The notes beneath the pieces are model-generated. The model was not told the origin of the DNA. It did no database searches and was given only the letters and a program-made list of their open reading frames with translations. From positions 496,001 through 560,000 of the forward strand of contig BDSL01000052.1 of the NCBI GenBank assembly GCA_003116995.1: 64,000 nt of DNA, in the 5' to 3' direction. A program made the position numbers and the translations under genes. Below, piece by piece: positions 45,449 to 57,291 of the stretch; the stretch's first letter is position 1; every line of letters begins with the position of its first letter. This stretch comes from Yamagishiella unicocca (taxonomy: Eukaryota; Chlorophyta; Chlorophyceae; Chlamydomonadales; Volvocaceae).

Positions 45449-48400
45449 ATGGGAGCTGCCAAACGTGGAGCGGGCCATGTGCCGAACTCGGCTGGCACTG
45501 ACGTGCAGCACGCCCCCATGCACATAGTCACTTTGGAATACATCTTACAGTCTGTCCCAGCCGTATGGGCCGCCCTGGGCCGCAAGGAGGCGCTCCACGT
45601 CCGGGCTTGCTGTCTTGCCGCCAGGGCAGCCCATGACGTGATCTGCTCAGAACTTTGCTGCGGTGATGTTGGAGCAGGTGTAAGCGCCTCGTCTATGCGC
45701 AGCTCCTTGGCCGGCATTGTGGCTCGGGGTTGCCGCCCAGCCTCGCTAAACTTACACCTGGGGCCAATCCTGGACGCAACCTTTGCGTGAGTCTCACCTC
45801 TCAGCACCTCTGACCCGCCAGGCTGGCGTACTGGGGGGGTTTCGAGGAAGACCCGCGGGTGCGAGAAAAAACCGTGTAGAAAAGACGGACTGGGGGCGGG
45901 AGGCAAATGCGGCGTACTGGGGGCGGGGGGCAAATGCGGCGTATGCAGCTAAGATCCACACACCAAACACCCGTCCGGTAGAAGAGAGTGACTGGAATTG
46001 TTTCGGGACATAACTTTGGGGTTGCACTTTCGGGCGCATGTTTTTGCTGGTCTATGGCACATTCCAGAGACGTAGGCGCAGCATACGAGCTTCCTGCTTC
46101 AGAACCCCTGCTGCTCCATAAACCCCTGCTGCTCCATGAACCCCTGCTGCTGCAGCCCTCTGCCTTCGGCAGGATCCCCCCAAGCCTCTCCCGGCCTCCC
46201 TCACCCGCCTCCAACTCGTAACTCCTCCTTCTCCCCCCCACCCCACCATCCTACCACCTCACTCCTTCAAACTTCATAACGTTGGCCACCCCACACGTCG
46301 GCCGCCTCTTTTCCGTACATGACTCCTTGTTCTCCGGTTTTGGCTCACGGTTTTCTTGTCTGCGTCCCACTCCTGCCTCCGCTTCCTACGTCGTGTAATC
46401 GGGTCTTCTCGCGCCTCCCCCCCCCCCGCCCGCTCCCCGGGCGCCACAGAGCTGACCTGGTCCGCATGTGCGGATCATCCGTCGCCAACCTCTTCCTCGC
46501 GCTGCCCGGCTCCCCGCCAGCCACGGGCGAAGGCCCTGCCGGCCACGTCAGCACCACGGCCCGCAGCCCAGACAGCGACTTCGTGCGCACCGCCGTAGCT
46601 ACGGCCACCGACGCCGCCCGGAGCCCCGCCCCTGGTGCCAAAACAAGCAACTTTGCAGTCGCTGCTGGTCCAGAAGCGACTGCAGCCACCTCCGGCGGCG
46701 TCGTCATCGTCGGCCGCGGCACTGGCGGCGGCGGCGGCGGCGACGTTGGCGCCGCCGCCCTAGCCGCAGCGCTGGACGCCGCCGGCAGCCCGTGTCTCCG
46801 CTGGCTGGAGGTGCGGTGCAGCTCGGGCTGGGCAGCGCAGCTGGCGGACGCCCTACTGGCAGCGGCGGGGCCGCGGCTGCGGCAGTGCGGACTGTCGGTC
46901 AAGTGGCCGTACGACGTGCCATACGATGGTCTGTCGTACTGTACGGCGTTGCAGAGCCTGGGCGTGCGCAGCGTGGGCGTGCGCTGCCGGGGCGGCGAGC
47001 CCACCTGGCTGAGGGGCGTCCCGCCGGGGCTGCGCGTTGACGCGGGTGGGTCGAGTGGGGCCGGGGTTTGGGTGCGGGTGCGGGCTGCGGACTGGACCAG
47101 GCTGTGTGCCGAGCGGGCGTTACGGTCCTCGCAAGCCATGACCACACCACACCGCCACCTTGCTTGATGACGCCGCGCCCACGTCCTTCCTCCACACAAC
47201 GGCCCAGTGCCAGATGAACCTCAGGCCGCCCTCCACCGCAGTCCGCCGCCCTCCACCGCCGCCCATCACGTAAACCTTCCTCCTGCCTTGCCGTCGTTGC
47301 AAACCCGCTCCACAGCCCCCGGCGCAGCCCCCCCGGCCGTCGTCGTACTCTCCCAGCTGACTCAGCTGCGCTCCCTGGAGCTCCACGGTCTCGGCTGGGT
47401 GCCGCAGCTGGGCGTCTGGAACCCCGTGGGTCAGGTGGGTCGTCGGGTCGGTGGGTCGGCCAGGCTGCTCTGCAACGTTGGGCCCAACATCACGCCAGGT
47501 GGACGACCACGCGACGTGGCCCCCTTCCCCCTCCCCGTCCCCCTTTCCCCCTCCCCGTCCCCCTCCCCCCTCCCCCCTTCCCCTTTCCCCCTCCTCCTTC
47601 CCCCCTCCCCGTCCCCCCTCCTCCTTCCCCCCTCCCCGTCCCCCCTCCTCCTTCCCCCCTCCCCGTCCCCCCTCCTCCTTCCCACCTCCCCGTCCCCCCT
47701 CCTCCTTCCCACCTCCCCGTCCCCCCTCCTCCTTCCCACCTCCCCGTCCCCCCTCCTCCTTCCCACCTCCCCGTCCCCCCTCCTCCTTCCCACCTCCGCG
47801 CCCCCCCTCCTCCTTCCCACCTCCCCGTCCCCCCTCCTCCTTCCCACCTCCGCGCCCCCCCCCTCCTCCTTCCCACCTCCCCCTCTGCCCGCCCTCCTCC
47901 CCTTCTGCCCGCGCTCCTCCCCTTCTGCCCGCGCTCCTCCTCCCCCCCCTCTACCGCCCAAGCGCAGCTGTCCTCCCTGTCCGCCCTGACGGCGCTCACC
48001 CGCCTATCGCTCGGCCTGGCGTTCGTACTGAATGACTCAGACTCACCCGCGACGGAGGCCGCCGCCGACGATCCCTACGGCCCCCGAGGCCGGGGGCCGT
48101 TGATGTTGAACCCGTCGGACGAGGATTGGGACATGGGGCAGCTGCTCGGGGGCCTTACGGGGCTGCAGGAGCTGGAGCTGCGACACATGAGGGTGGGGTG
48201 TGCGCGGGGGGGAGGGGGGGTACAAGGAAGACCCGTGTACGAAAGCAAAACTGTTTCGGACAGGCGTTTGGAGATGCATGCTGGTGAACTTGGTTTAGGA
48301 AACTAAAAGTCAAAGGTCTTATGTCGACCTTAGGCGGTAATGTCTATTTCGGCTGCGGCTCCTAGGCTAACGGAAACAACGACCCGGCGCGGCGTAGGGA

Positions 48401-51400
48401 AGTGGACTTTGCGAAGCCGGGGTTATTTCGGGCGCAAGCGGGAGAACTTTGATGACGTGGCTGGCGATGGGATGCCAAACGTGGGGACGCCCCGACCCGC
48501 CCGAATACCGACCGGGAGCTTGAAGACGAAGTGGCTGGAAAAAGCAGTTAGCTACCGGACCGGGACAGCCAGCGTCCGTGGTAGGCAGTACTGGTGGATG
48601 GGTGGGTGGGGGGGTTCTTTATGGTCTCGGAGCCGTGGCAGCCCTCACCGCCTCCGCCTTCTCCTGCCCAGTGGAGAAGGCTCCTCGTCCGCCCTCACAG
48701 CTCGTGGCCCCCCTAGCACGCCGTCGCCGGGCCGCGTCGACAGATTTCCCGATACGGTAGTCAACCCAAATCCTCCGGCGTGCACACCCAAACGGCATGC
48801 ATAAAAACTACTCGACGGCTAGTCGCTGTCCTCCCGTCTCCTATGTCGTGTAACCGGGTCTTCTCGGGCCCCCCCTCCTATGTCGTGCAACCGGGTTTTC
48901 TCTCCCGTCTCCACCCTCCCAGGTGCCAGCTGAGAACCTGCCAGCCATAGCCGCACTGACGGCCCTCACCAGGTTGCAGGTGGGTCGATGGGGGGCAGAT
49001 AGCGGGTCGATGGGGGGCAGATAGCGGGTCGAGGGGGGGCAGAGAGCGGGTCGAGGGGGGGCAGAGAGTGGGCCGGTGAACGGACAAGGGAGGACAGGTG
49101 GTGGGCTGAATGGTGTGGCGGTGGGGAGGGGAGGGGGAGGGACGTGGGGCGCGTGTAGGGGGGGGGCCGGACGGGCGACAGAAAACCCGGCGAGTTCAAG
49201 CGGGGTAGGGCGGGGGCTTCGGCTGCCGCCCCCCAGAGGATGCGTCGGCGGCTAGGAGATCCACGAGGTAACGTCCAGCCACGTGCCGATCTGTCGTACC
49301 ACCCCGACCTGGTCCCCGCAGGTGGGCAGCTTCACCTTGACACCGCTGGCGGGTAGTGTGGCGCGAGCAGGGGGCGGCGGCGGCGATGAGGTGTGGCGGC
49401 GGGAGCTGCTGGCGGAGGGGGAGCCGGTGCAGAGCGAGATGAGGCCGCGGACACCGCTGCCGCCTGGACTGAGGGAGCTGGTGGTGAGTTGGGCCTTATC
49501 ACTGGGCCTTATCACTGGGCCGTATCATTGGGCCTTATCGCTGGGCCTTATCACTGGGCCAGTCGCATCAGTCGCATCGTGGCATAGCTCGCCCCGTAGT
49601 GGATCCTAACTAGGACACCCTGATCCCCACCCCATCCCTCGAATACTACTCTCCCTGGAACGTTTCCTCCATCTACCTGTAGGTTTGCTTTTCTGTTTGC
49701 GAGTCATGTCGTACCAACGGGCTTCATTTCTAACCCCTAAACCCCCCCTGGATGTCCAGCTTGAGCGGCTACCGCCGATGCAGCTTCTGGCGGATGTCGC
49801 CGAGCACCCCGGGGGACCGAGGCTGGTGCTGCAGAGCAGCAGGGGGAAGCCCTACCGGTCCCGAGAGCTGTTGCTGCCCATCACGCGCCAGGAGCGGTTT
49901 GGCAACGGGGTTTCCTTTTTTGGCCAGCCTTCACCGCCGTGGATGGCGGAGGCGACGGCGGCGGCGGCCCGGCTGCTGGCGCGTGACGTGCTGGCCGGCC
50001 TGTGCTGCCGCCGCCGCCGCAGGCGCGGCGGCGGCGGCGGCAGAGGCCCATCACTGCTGGTAGGCATGCGGGAGCTAAGTTCGCGCGCGTGCCGTGCGAC
50101 AGAGATGCTGAGCGGGCCCTTCGAAGTGTCCGAGGCGCAGTGGAATGCGGAGAGGAAGGGGCCGTGGCGGTGTTGCAGCGAGGTGAACCGCAGTGGGGGC
50201 GGCAGCAGCGACAGCAGCAGCGGCTGTTGCAGTGACGACGACAGCGAAGGCGATTACGAGCGCGGCGGCAGCGATGGAGAGGGTTCCGGCGACGGTCGCC
50301 GCGGCGCCGGCCGCGGCCGGATCAGGCGGTTGACGCTGGTGCTCGTGGGAGTGGAGGACGACGGCGGCAGCTTGGGGGGGGAACATTCTCCCTGGCTGGA
50401 GCAGCTGACACCTCTGGACGAATTCGTGAGTACGGACGGGAACTGCTGCGTTTGCGTGTTGGGTGCTCCCGAACGACAACCCCACTTGGTAATGAAACAC
50501 ACCGGAACTCACGTCTGTTCGTTTCGCCGCCTTCCCGAGAAGTACGGTGTACGACTTTGCCTTTGGGGTTTCGGGGCATACGAAACCACGAAAGTGCGAG
50601 GGTCCTCGGATTCCCCCCCCCCCTACCCTCACGGCTTGGGAATCCGCTTAATACGCACGACTCTGGCCGTGTCCAACGTTTTCGCCACCCCCCCCCCCAC
50701 CTGGCCACCCCGCCCTACCTGGCCGCCACCTAACCACATAGGTGTATAAGGTGTCGTTTGAGAACATTATGCTGTGCGGGGATGACATGCGGGGGCTGCG
50801 AAGGGCGCTTCCGAACCTCAAGGTGGGTCCTGGGGGGGAAGGGTGTTTTTTGAGGGGGCCGAGCAGTGAGTGGCGGGGGTTTGGGGGGTGCAAGGAAAAC
50901 CCGGGTACGGGGGGGTGGCGGGAGGTGGCTAGAGAGTACTGCAATGGCCGCAGTAGCAGGTGTAGGTCGGGTTAGACCTCAGGAGCTGAACCTCAGGAGC
51001 ACTGGTACCTCGCCCCGAAACCCGTGTTGCTTCGATGTCCATCCGTGACGAATTCTAGGCGCGTCGAAGCCGCGCCTACCTCCCGCTCTCACCCCTCACA
51101 CTTCCTGCCTTTTCTCCCTAAACCACCCGCCTCCTCCCTTCCCCCCAACATACTCCCCCTAGCCACCCGCCTCCTCCCTTCCCCCCAACATACTCCCCCT
51201 AGCCACCCGCCTCCTCCCTTCCCCCCAACATACTCCCCCTAACGCGAGCGTAGGCAGTGGTTCCCGGGCCTGCGTGCGGGTTTCATGTCGACAGCATTCT
51301 AGAGGTGCATGAGGAGTGGCCGGTGCTGTCGGAGTTCCTGAACAGCAGCGACTTCACAAACGGCTCAGACGATGGTACGGACGACAGCGGCGGCGGTGGC

Positions 51401-51898
51401 GGCGGCGGTGGCAGCGCCGGCGGCGACGGCGGCGGCGATACTGACGAGGGCATACTGATGGACATGATGGAAGACGCGGCGGCGGAGCAGAGGGCAGTAC
51501 GACATGCGAGGACGAGTGACTCCGATGGCGGTGGAAGCTACGACGGCGGAAGCGAGGGCGGAAGAGACATGTTGGGTGCAGCTGCGGAGGTGGAGGAGGT
51601 GGAGGTGGAGGAGGAGATGCAGGAGATGGAGGCGGTGCTAGCGGAGGGCGAGGACGGGGGGACAGGCGAGCCAGGAGACCCGGGCGGGTCGGGTTCGGAG
51701 TCGGGGGAGCTTATGGGTGAGGCGGAGGGCGGGGATGTGAAGTTTGAAGCAGGGGATGTGGAGGCTGTTCAGGGGCGCACTGGTGCAGGTAGCGGAAGTA
51801 GTGATGGGGCCGGGAAGGGCGGCGGCGATGTGAGCTCGTTCTTCGTTTCATCTGGGCCGGGTGCGGGAAGCCAGGCCAGCGGGGGAAGCGCGCAGTAG
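45449..51898 (+). CDS. Leucine-rich-repeat protein with acidic C-terminal tail (9 exons, 962 aa)
   Basis: Exons: 45449-45786, 46450-47045, 47316-47434, 47968-48192, 48923-48979, 49322-49483, 49760-50425, 50742-50822, 51254-51898. All nine join in phase. The N-terminus (about 25-66) resembles an F-box-like helix region (LEYILQSVPAVWAALGRKEA, HVRACCLAARAAHDVI). Leucine-rich repeats follow: SQLTQLRSLELHGLG (about 325-340), LSALTALTRLSLGL, LGGLTGLQELELRHMR (to 426) and AALTALTRLQ (to 445). Residues 500-721 hold a charged region with a Ser/Asp/Gly-rich stretch, and 749-962 an acidic Gly/Glu/Asp tail. The role is probably protein-protein interaction, perhaps as an F-box adaptor; no partner is evident. 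An alternative start is Met25 (45,521). The exon 3 donor could be nine bases earlier. Confidence 0.75.
47556..47880 (+). repeat. 27-bp pyrimidine minisatellite in LRR gene intron 3
   Basis: About eleven units of CCCCCCTCCTCCTTCCCACC followed by TCCCCGT, nearly pure pyrimidine on the plus strand, spaced 27 bp (GT steps at 47,611, 47,638, 47,665). It produces long SPLLLPTSP-type open frames, which are artefacts of an intron repeat. Confidence 0.9.
49492..49562 (+). repeat. 14-bp tandem repeat after exon 6 of the LRR gene
   Basis: About five units of GGGCCTTATCACTG starting eight bases after the exon 6 donor GTGAGT. It lies wholly inside the intron. Confidence 0.85.
51123..51242 (+). repeat. 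40-bp tandem repeat, three units, in LRR gene intron 8
   Basis: Units starting CCACCCGCCTCCTCCC at 51,123, 51,163 and 51,203 end just before the exon 9 acceptor (TAG at 51,251-51,253). The pyrimidine-rich units make up most of the acceptor-proximal tract. Confidence 0.85.
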
Positions 51899-52125
51899 CC
51901 AGCAGTGCGGAGTGCGGGGGGGCAGCCAGGGGGGTGCGGGCGCGGCACGCCGCGGCAGCATGAGGATGGGGAGGCTCATGGCAGCGGAGTCAGCCGCAGC
52001 GGAATCGGTCATTGTAGCGTATGCTAGTTACCGCAATCCAGCGGAGTCGATTACCGGTACTTTCGCGTACTGCCAGTTATCACAGCGGAGCCGGTCACTC
52101 GTCGCGCTCAGGCCGCAATGCCAGG

Positions 52126-52130
52126 TGTAA
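52126..52130 (+). terminator. Poly(A) signal TGTAA of the LRR gene
   Basis: TGTAA, the usual Chlamydomonas poly(A) signal, lies 228 bp after the TAG stop at 51,896-51,898. It is the first one seen downstream. Confidence 0.6.
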
Positions 52131-52389
52131 CCACCGCCACTCGCGTCGCCGGGGCCAACCACCTTAACCATATTACCCACTACTGGCCTTAACCATATTT
52201 TACCCACTACCGGTATGCTGCACTGCCCCCCTCGTGAGCCGCGAGATGTCGTCTTGGCCCCACCGCCCGCCCGGCGGGACAGCTATCTGGGCTGGCGGCG
52301 TCTGCAGCTGCCGGGTAAACACGCACGCCAAAGGTGCACTTGTTGGGACCACTGCCGCCGCCACGGGGCGCATCCGCATCTCGTATCAC
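52131..52389. other. Convergent intergenic spacer
   Basis: Lies between the 3' ends of the LRR gene (+) and the phosphoesterase gene (-). It contains a short imperfect duplication of CCTTAACCATATT...ACCCACTAC (52,158-52,212). No TGTAA on the minus strand was found here. Confidence 0.4.
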
Positions 52390-55300
52390 CTAACGCCTTG
52401 GTGCGACAACGGTCGTCTCGCGCACCCCGCTGGCAGTTTCCCTGGAGCCGTCTGGGCGCGCCAACAGGCCCTCCCCCGCGCCCCCACTCGCCTCGGGCGC
52501 ACTCGCTTCGGGCCCGCCGGCCGGCGGCGCACGGCCCATGACGTGCGGTTCGTACACCTGGTCGTACGCGTTCCAAACGAACTTGACCACCCCGCCCTCC
52601 GCCCCAACCACCGTACGGAGCACCTCATGATCGCGCACGACCTGTACCACAAAGTCCCCGATTCTGCGGGGCCCCGCTTCCGCCACCACCGCCGCCGCCT
52701 CCGCGGCTGCCGCTCCGTCCGCTTCCCCCCCTCCTGCGGCCGTCCCGTCAGTGGAGGTTGTGGCCGGCCTCCCACCGTGGGAACCTGGCCCCCCCTCCGC
52801 CGCGGATCCCTGCCTGCCTACGGCCTCCCCAGCGCCGCCAGCAGTACCGCCACTGGCGGACGCTTCCGCCACCGTCGCCGCCGCCGCCGCAGCCACCGCT
52901 GACGCCTCCAGCACCGCCGCCGCCGTCTGATCCGTCACGGGCGCCACCTGCACCCACACATCTCGCGCCGAAACCACCTCCCCGAGATCCAGATCCGCCA
53001 CCATGAAGTGGTGCACGGTGGGCCCCGGCCCGGCTTGAGGGGCCCCCGCCGCCGCCGCCGCCACCGCCACCACTGCCGTCGACGCGGCAGCGGCGGCGGC
53101 GGCGGCCGCCGCCTTGGCCGCCACTCGCGCGCGCTTTCCGGACCCGTAGCTTTTGGGCGAGGCAGGCGGCGACTTGGAGGGCGGGGAGGCGGCGGCGGCG
53201 GTGGACGCGGCCGTGACCCGTGGGACGGTGGCGGCGTTTAGGTAGACGGTGCCGGTGGTGGGGTCGAGGGCCACCATGCGACGTAGCCGGTGGCCGGTGC
53301 CTTTGCTGGTGCCGGGGTGGAGGGAGTGGTGCATGTGGCCGAAGGTGACGAGGGATACGCGGCGGCAGGAGCTGTGGATGGCGGCGAGGGCGGCCTGCAG
53401 TGGGGTTTCAGCCGGGTTCCAGGGTTAGAGCCCCGGGGGGAGGGAAGTGTCGGTCAGGGTGGTTGCACTTGGTTGTATGGGGTGGGAATCTCAGGGGAGT
53501 TTGCATGTTGACAAACGGGAGGGAAGGACGGGGAAGGGAGGGGGAGGCGTGTGCAGCATGAGGCAGCACCCATCACCAACCACCACCAACCACCACCACC
53601 GATATGCCCCCGCCCCCTGCCTCACCTGCAGGTCCGGGTCGCCGTGATCGCCTGCCTTGCTCTCCCAGTCAACTCCGCAGATGTCAAAGGCGCGGCTGCC
53701 CAGACCCGTGGGTCCGTTGTGACCCATGACGATCAGCGCGTGCTCGCTCGGCACGGTCTCGGCGACCTGTTTGGGCCGAGGGAGACGGGGAGCGAGGGGC
53801 GGGTGAGGAAGGTGCTTAGGGGTGTGTCGTTATGTGTTTTATTGACATCCAGCCCACCACGCATTGAATGGCAACATAGGGGCCCCAATGCAGTGGCTGC
53901 GATGTGAAGACAGCTTTCTGGTAACGCCTGTAAAGCTCAGAGGGCTCCTTCTTATCCGCCCCATCCAAACCTGTACTATGCGCTGCGCGCTCTCGTCCAT
54001 GCTCGTCACGCCGTACAGCCCCTCCATGAAGGTGCGGATGCTGGTGAAACTTTTGCCGCCCTGCGGCCAGATCAGCGGGGCAGGTTTCGTCAGCGGCGGG
54101 CCAGCTTTTATGAGGCGTTGGCGTGCATGGACGAGCATGGACGAGCAGGCAGACCACGGCAAGGCCATGTCCTACCCACCTTTGAGAACGGCCGCGCGCC
54201 CATCACCGTGTAACCCTGCTCGTCCAACGGCATGGTGCCGTACCCCACGTGGCAGGGCCCAAGCGCCGCCAGCTGCTTCCGTACTCCGTCCTGCTCCGCC
54301 GCCACGCCCTCCCCGCGCGTCATCGCGGCCAGCAGATCCGCGGCGCTGAGCGACTGCTGTACGGCGCCGCGGCGGGCCGCGGTTCCGGAGCGGCCTGTCA
54401 TCGTGTACTGCACGCACGACGTCGAACGGCAGGGGGTTATGTGGTAAAGCCGAGCTGCGGCGGGGCGAGGCGCTTCTGCTCAGGCTTTAGGGTCACTGAC
54501 TTCAGGGGTTTTGAGTTTAGGGTTTTAGGGTTCAGGGTTTCACGTTTTTAGGATTTTAGGTTTCAGGACGTCGTCTGCGCCTATCAATCACCTCAGGTAA
54601 GGCCCTCGTCCGCCCAGCACCCAGGCGCCCATGCCTGTCTGTCCCAACAGCCCAGCGCGCTGCACCAACCGCCAACCGCCCGGCCAACCACCCGCGCAGC
54701 GCCCCGACCCACCCACGCGTCGTGGTTGCCCAGGATGACGGCCTTGGGCAGTGGCAGTTGGGCGATCTGTGGTGGTGAAGCGGGGAGGCAGGGGACGAGA
54801 GCCGGAGAAGGAGGGGAGCCGGGACTTTGATTCGCGGGCAAAGACTACAATATATGTGTACGACGCATACTTTCCCTTCGGACGGCAGTCCGCATCACTG
54901 CGCACCCACCTACCCACCCACCTGCCGTACAAGCTCCACGTTTTCATTGCCGAAATCCCCCACTAACAAGGTGAGGTCGGGAGACAGCAGCCGCAGCGCC
55001 GCCTCCTCCCGGTCCCCCCGCCAGGAGCCGTGAACGTCACCGACGATGGCTACCTGGCTCCAGGGAGGAGTGTTCCAGGGTGAAGGGGGTTTCGGGGCGT
55101 TGAAGGGTGAGGGCAATGTGGGCTTGTCCGCCAGGTGCCCAGGTCGTCACGGCACCAGCGGCCGCGTATCACGAGCCTCCAGGCGCAGTGCATGGCCTCC
55201 CTGCCGCCCTTCACACAGGTTCACACACACACAGCGGCGCCGCTGAGACTCATCCGCACGTCGGCCTGCGCAACCCGAAGCGCAAAGCCACGTGTCGTAC

Positions 55301-55418
55301 GCGCGTGCTGCCTCACCCGCAGTCGGCCAGGGGGTTGCGGCGCGTGGGCGGGAGCCTCCGGCGTCGCGGCTATGTCCGTCGAGGTCCGTAATCCCAGTGC
55401 CGCCATAGCCCAGGCCAC
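52390..55418 (-). CDS. Calcineurin-like metallophosphoesterase, TIGR04168 type, probably plastid-targeted (7 exons, 611 aa)
   Basis: Exons 5' to 3': 55418-55233, 55053-54922, 54766-54713, 54407-54180, 54060-53971, 53766-53626, 53394-52390; all in phase 0. Metal-binding motifs are complete: GDVHG (67-71), GDFGNEN (94-100), GNHDAW (119-124), GHNGP (245-249) and FGHMHH (295-300). The order and the YGVTS, HVGYG and LVTFGHMHH segments match the TIGR04168 family of cyanobacteria and plastid-bearing plants, as known to me. Residues 1-62 are rich in Ala, Arg, Thr and Ser with few acids, like a transit peptide, but the exon 1 donor (GTGTGT) is weak. Residues from about 340 to 430 and the C-terminus contain long Ala/Gly-rich insertions, usual in algae. 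It should hydrolyse a phosphoester; the substrate of the family is unknown. Confidence 0.85.
54485..54570 (+). repeat. Degenerate telomere-like tract in a phosphoesterase intron
   Basis: A run of TTTAGGG/TTTTAGG/TTCAGGG variants (for example GAGTTTAGGGTTTTAGGG near 54,511) inside intron 3 (54,408-54,712) of the minus-strand gene. Not a perfect array, so an old interstitial telomeric tract or chance is possible. Confidence 0.6.
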
Positions 55419-56741
55419 GAGTCGGCGGGGCGCAGAACGAGGTTTCGGAGCTGCGAGGAGCGACGGGGGAGTCGTGCGGGTGCAGGAGCGGGGCAGGGCA
55501 GCGGCCGACAGGAGGTGTCAAAATACGACGGTGGTGCGGGGGAGTGGTTTGGGCGCCTCAAAAGAGTCCACGGGCAGAGACGTCCGCACGATATGTGTGG
55601 GCAACCCGGTGGGGTGTGGGGGGGAGCACCGCATTGCGCTGTGGAATGATTGTGTGTGGGTGGTCGTGGAGGTGGTTTGGTTGCACGTGACGTCGGTAGG
55701 ACGAGCTACGCGCAATGGCCGCATGTGTGATCGCACTTGACCTAGCCAACCCGCAAGGCGTGCCGCATAGTCCGTCATAACTCGTGCGTACCAATGCATG
55801 TTCGCACGCATCTGGCCAACAGCATCATCTACCAGCCGCAGAGCGAAGGCATGAACACGTTTACCTGAAGGACCCGAGGCTGTGGGATTAGATTGTCGTC
55901 CATTGGGCGCATGAGATGGTTGTGGTGGCATGGAACGCCCGAGCAGGATGCCCCGAACAGACTGCATGCTGCGTGGCTTGCAGACGAGCGAGAAACGGGC
56001 GCTGGCGCTGTATCTACAATACGACAGTCGCAGTAAAGCTTGATTTTGTGATTTTATTCAAACATACAATAGGGTTTTACCGCCACTGGGCGGCTGGGCC
56101 GAAATTGCCTGTGTGTCCGTCGTCACGCAGCTGCAAGCCTCAAGCATGTCTCGTTGCTATAATTCCAACCCGAAATTAACTCATAATAATTATATTACTC
56201 TATGCCTGATTGTCTCAGCGGCTTGCCGTGCGTCCGCATTTTGTGCGTCCGAGCATCCCCATACCAGTTCAACTAGGCTCGCGCCTTACAAAATCCTGAG
56301 GGGTTTCCCATTCGCGGCAGTAAGGAGTCATGCTTGGACTCTCATCATGAATTGTGATCACTGCAGCACCCTGTGCAGCAGCCTTTTGGGTGCGGTTCAG
56401 AATAGGGGCGGGGCGGGAAAGGCTGGCCAGGCACTCGATCCGGCGTCGTGGACATTCCTATCCCATAGCTTGCAGGACAAGGTGGGTGCCCAGCTGCCAT
56501 GCTAGGAGGACGCGACAGGACTGCGCTGCCACCGCAATTAAAAATGCGTGCTTCCCAAAACCCATGTTGACCCGTACTCGAGTGCCCACCGGCTAGCACC
56601 GCACAGCTTCGCTTAGAACGCCGCCACCCTCCTTTGGTCTTCCGGACCTTTGTGGTCAGTGGTTTCTTCCTAAGGAACCATTCCAACCCCTACTGCCAGG
56701 GCCCTGGCTGGACAGATGCGGGCCCGGGCATGCGCGTACTG
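55419..56741. other. Intergenic region
   Basis: Holds the 5' region of the phosphoesterase gene. A noticeably A+T-rich patch at 56,030-56,230 stands out. Plus-strand frames at 55,916-56,505 have no motif. Nothing else is supported. Confidence 0.35.
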
Positions 56742-56746
56742 TTACA
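56742..56746 (-). terminator. Probable poly(A) signal TGTAA of the unknown minus-strand gene
   Basis: TTACA on the plus strand, about 600 bp beyond the proposed stop at 57,350. The length is within what is common for Chlamydomonas 3' UTRs. Confidence 0.4.
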
Positions 56747-56789
56747 GGCGCCATACGGCGATGCACGAAAGATACGCTAGTAAAATTGC

Positions 56790-56868
56790 CGTACTGTATT
56801 GTGCTAGGGAAGAACATAGACAACAATGGAACTGTATTGTGCTAGGCAAAAAACTATAGACAACAATG
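56790..56868. repeat. Imperfect direct repeat in the 3' UTR region
   Basis: Two copies of ACTGTATTGTGCTAGG followed by ATAGACAACAATG, about 38 bp apart (starting near 56,792 and 56,830). They lie in the proposed 3' UTR of the gene ending at 57,350. Confidence 0.7.
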
Positions 56869-57291
56869 CCTAAAGCGCCGCCGTCGCGGCTGTCACGTCC
56901 CATAGCGGGCATAGCAAACTGCGGCCACCAGGACAACACACGAATGCAGTGCGAGGGACAAGGAGCCCAAACGGGGGGCGGCGGGGATGTTGGTGGGTGA
57001 CGCCAGCGCCCCGCGGGTACTGTATGTCGTACATCCATACACAGGGGAGATGTCTACCCGCCATTCCCATTAAAACAAACGCGTAGGACAGCGCGACATG
57101 TCCATCCCCTCCTCCTGCAGCCCTACTGCCTCGCGCCTGCTTCCTCCCCTTTGTCCACCGCCATCCGCCCCTCTCCTACCCCACGACCCTCCCTCATTCA
57201 CGAGCCGTCTACTGCGGGTGGTACGAGTGGGCCTTACCCATCCGGACAACTCTTTCTACTCCGCATATAAGGTCAGCAGGGTCATCAGGTC

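Noticed and set aside
47207..48035. Long proline/leucine/serine- or glycine/arginine-rich frames
   Set aside because: Produced by the 27-bp pyrimidine repeat in an intron of the LRR gene. Only short flanking parts belong to real exons.
52234..52902. Plus-strand frame of 222 codons opposite the phosphoesterase
   Set aside because: Antisense shadow of the Ala/Gly-rich last exon of a gene with complete catalytic motifs.
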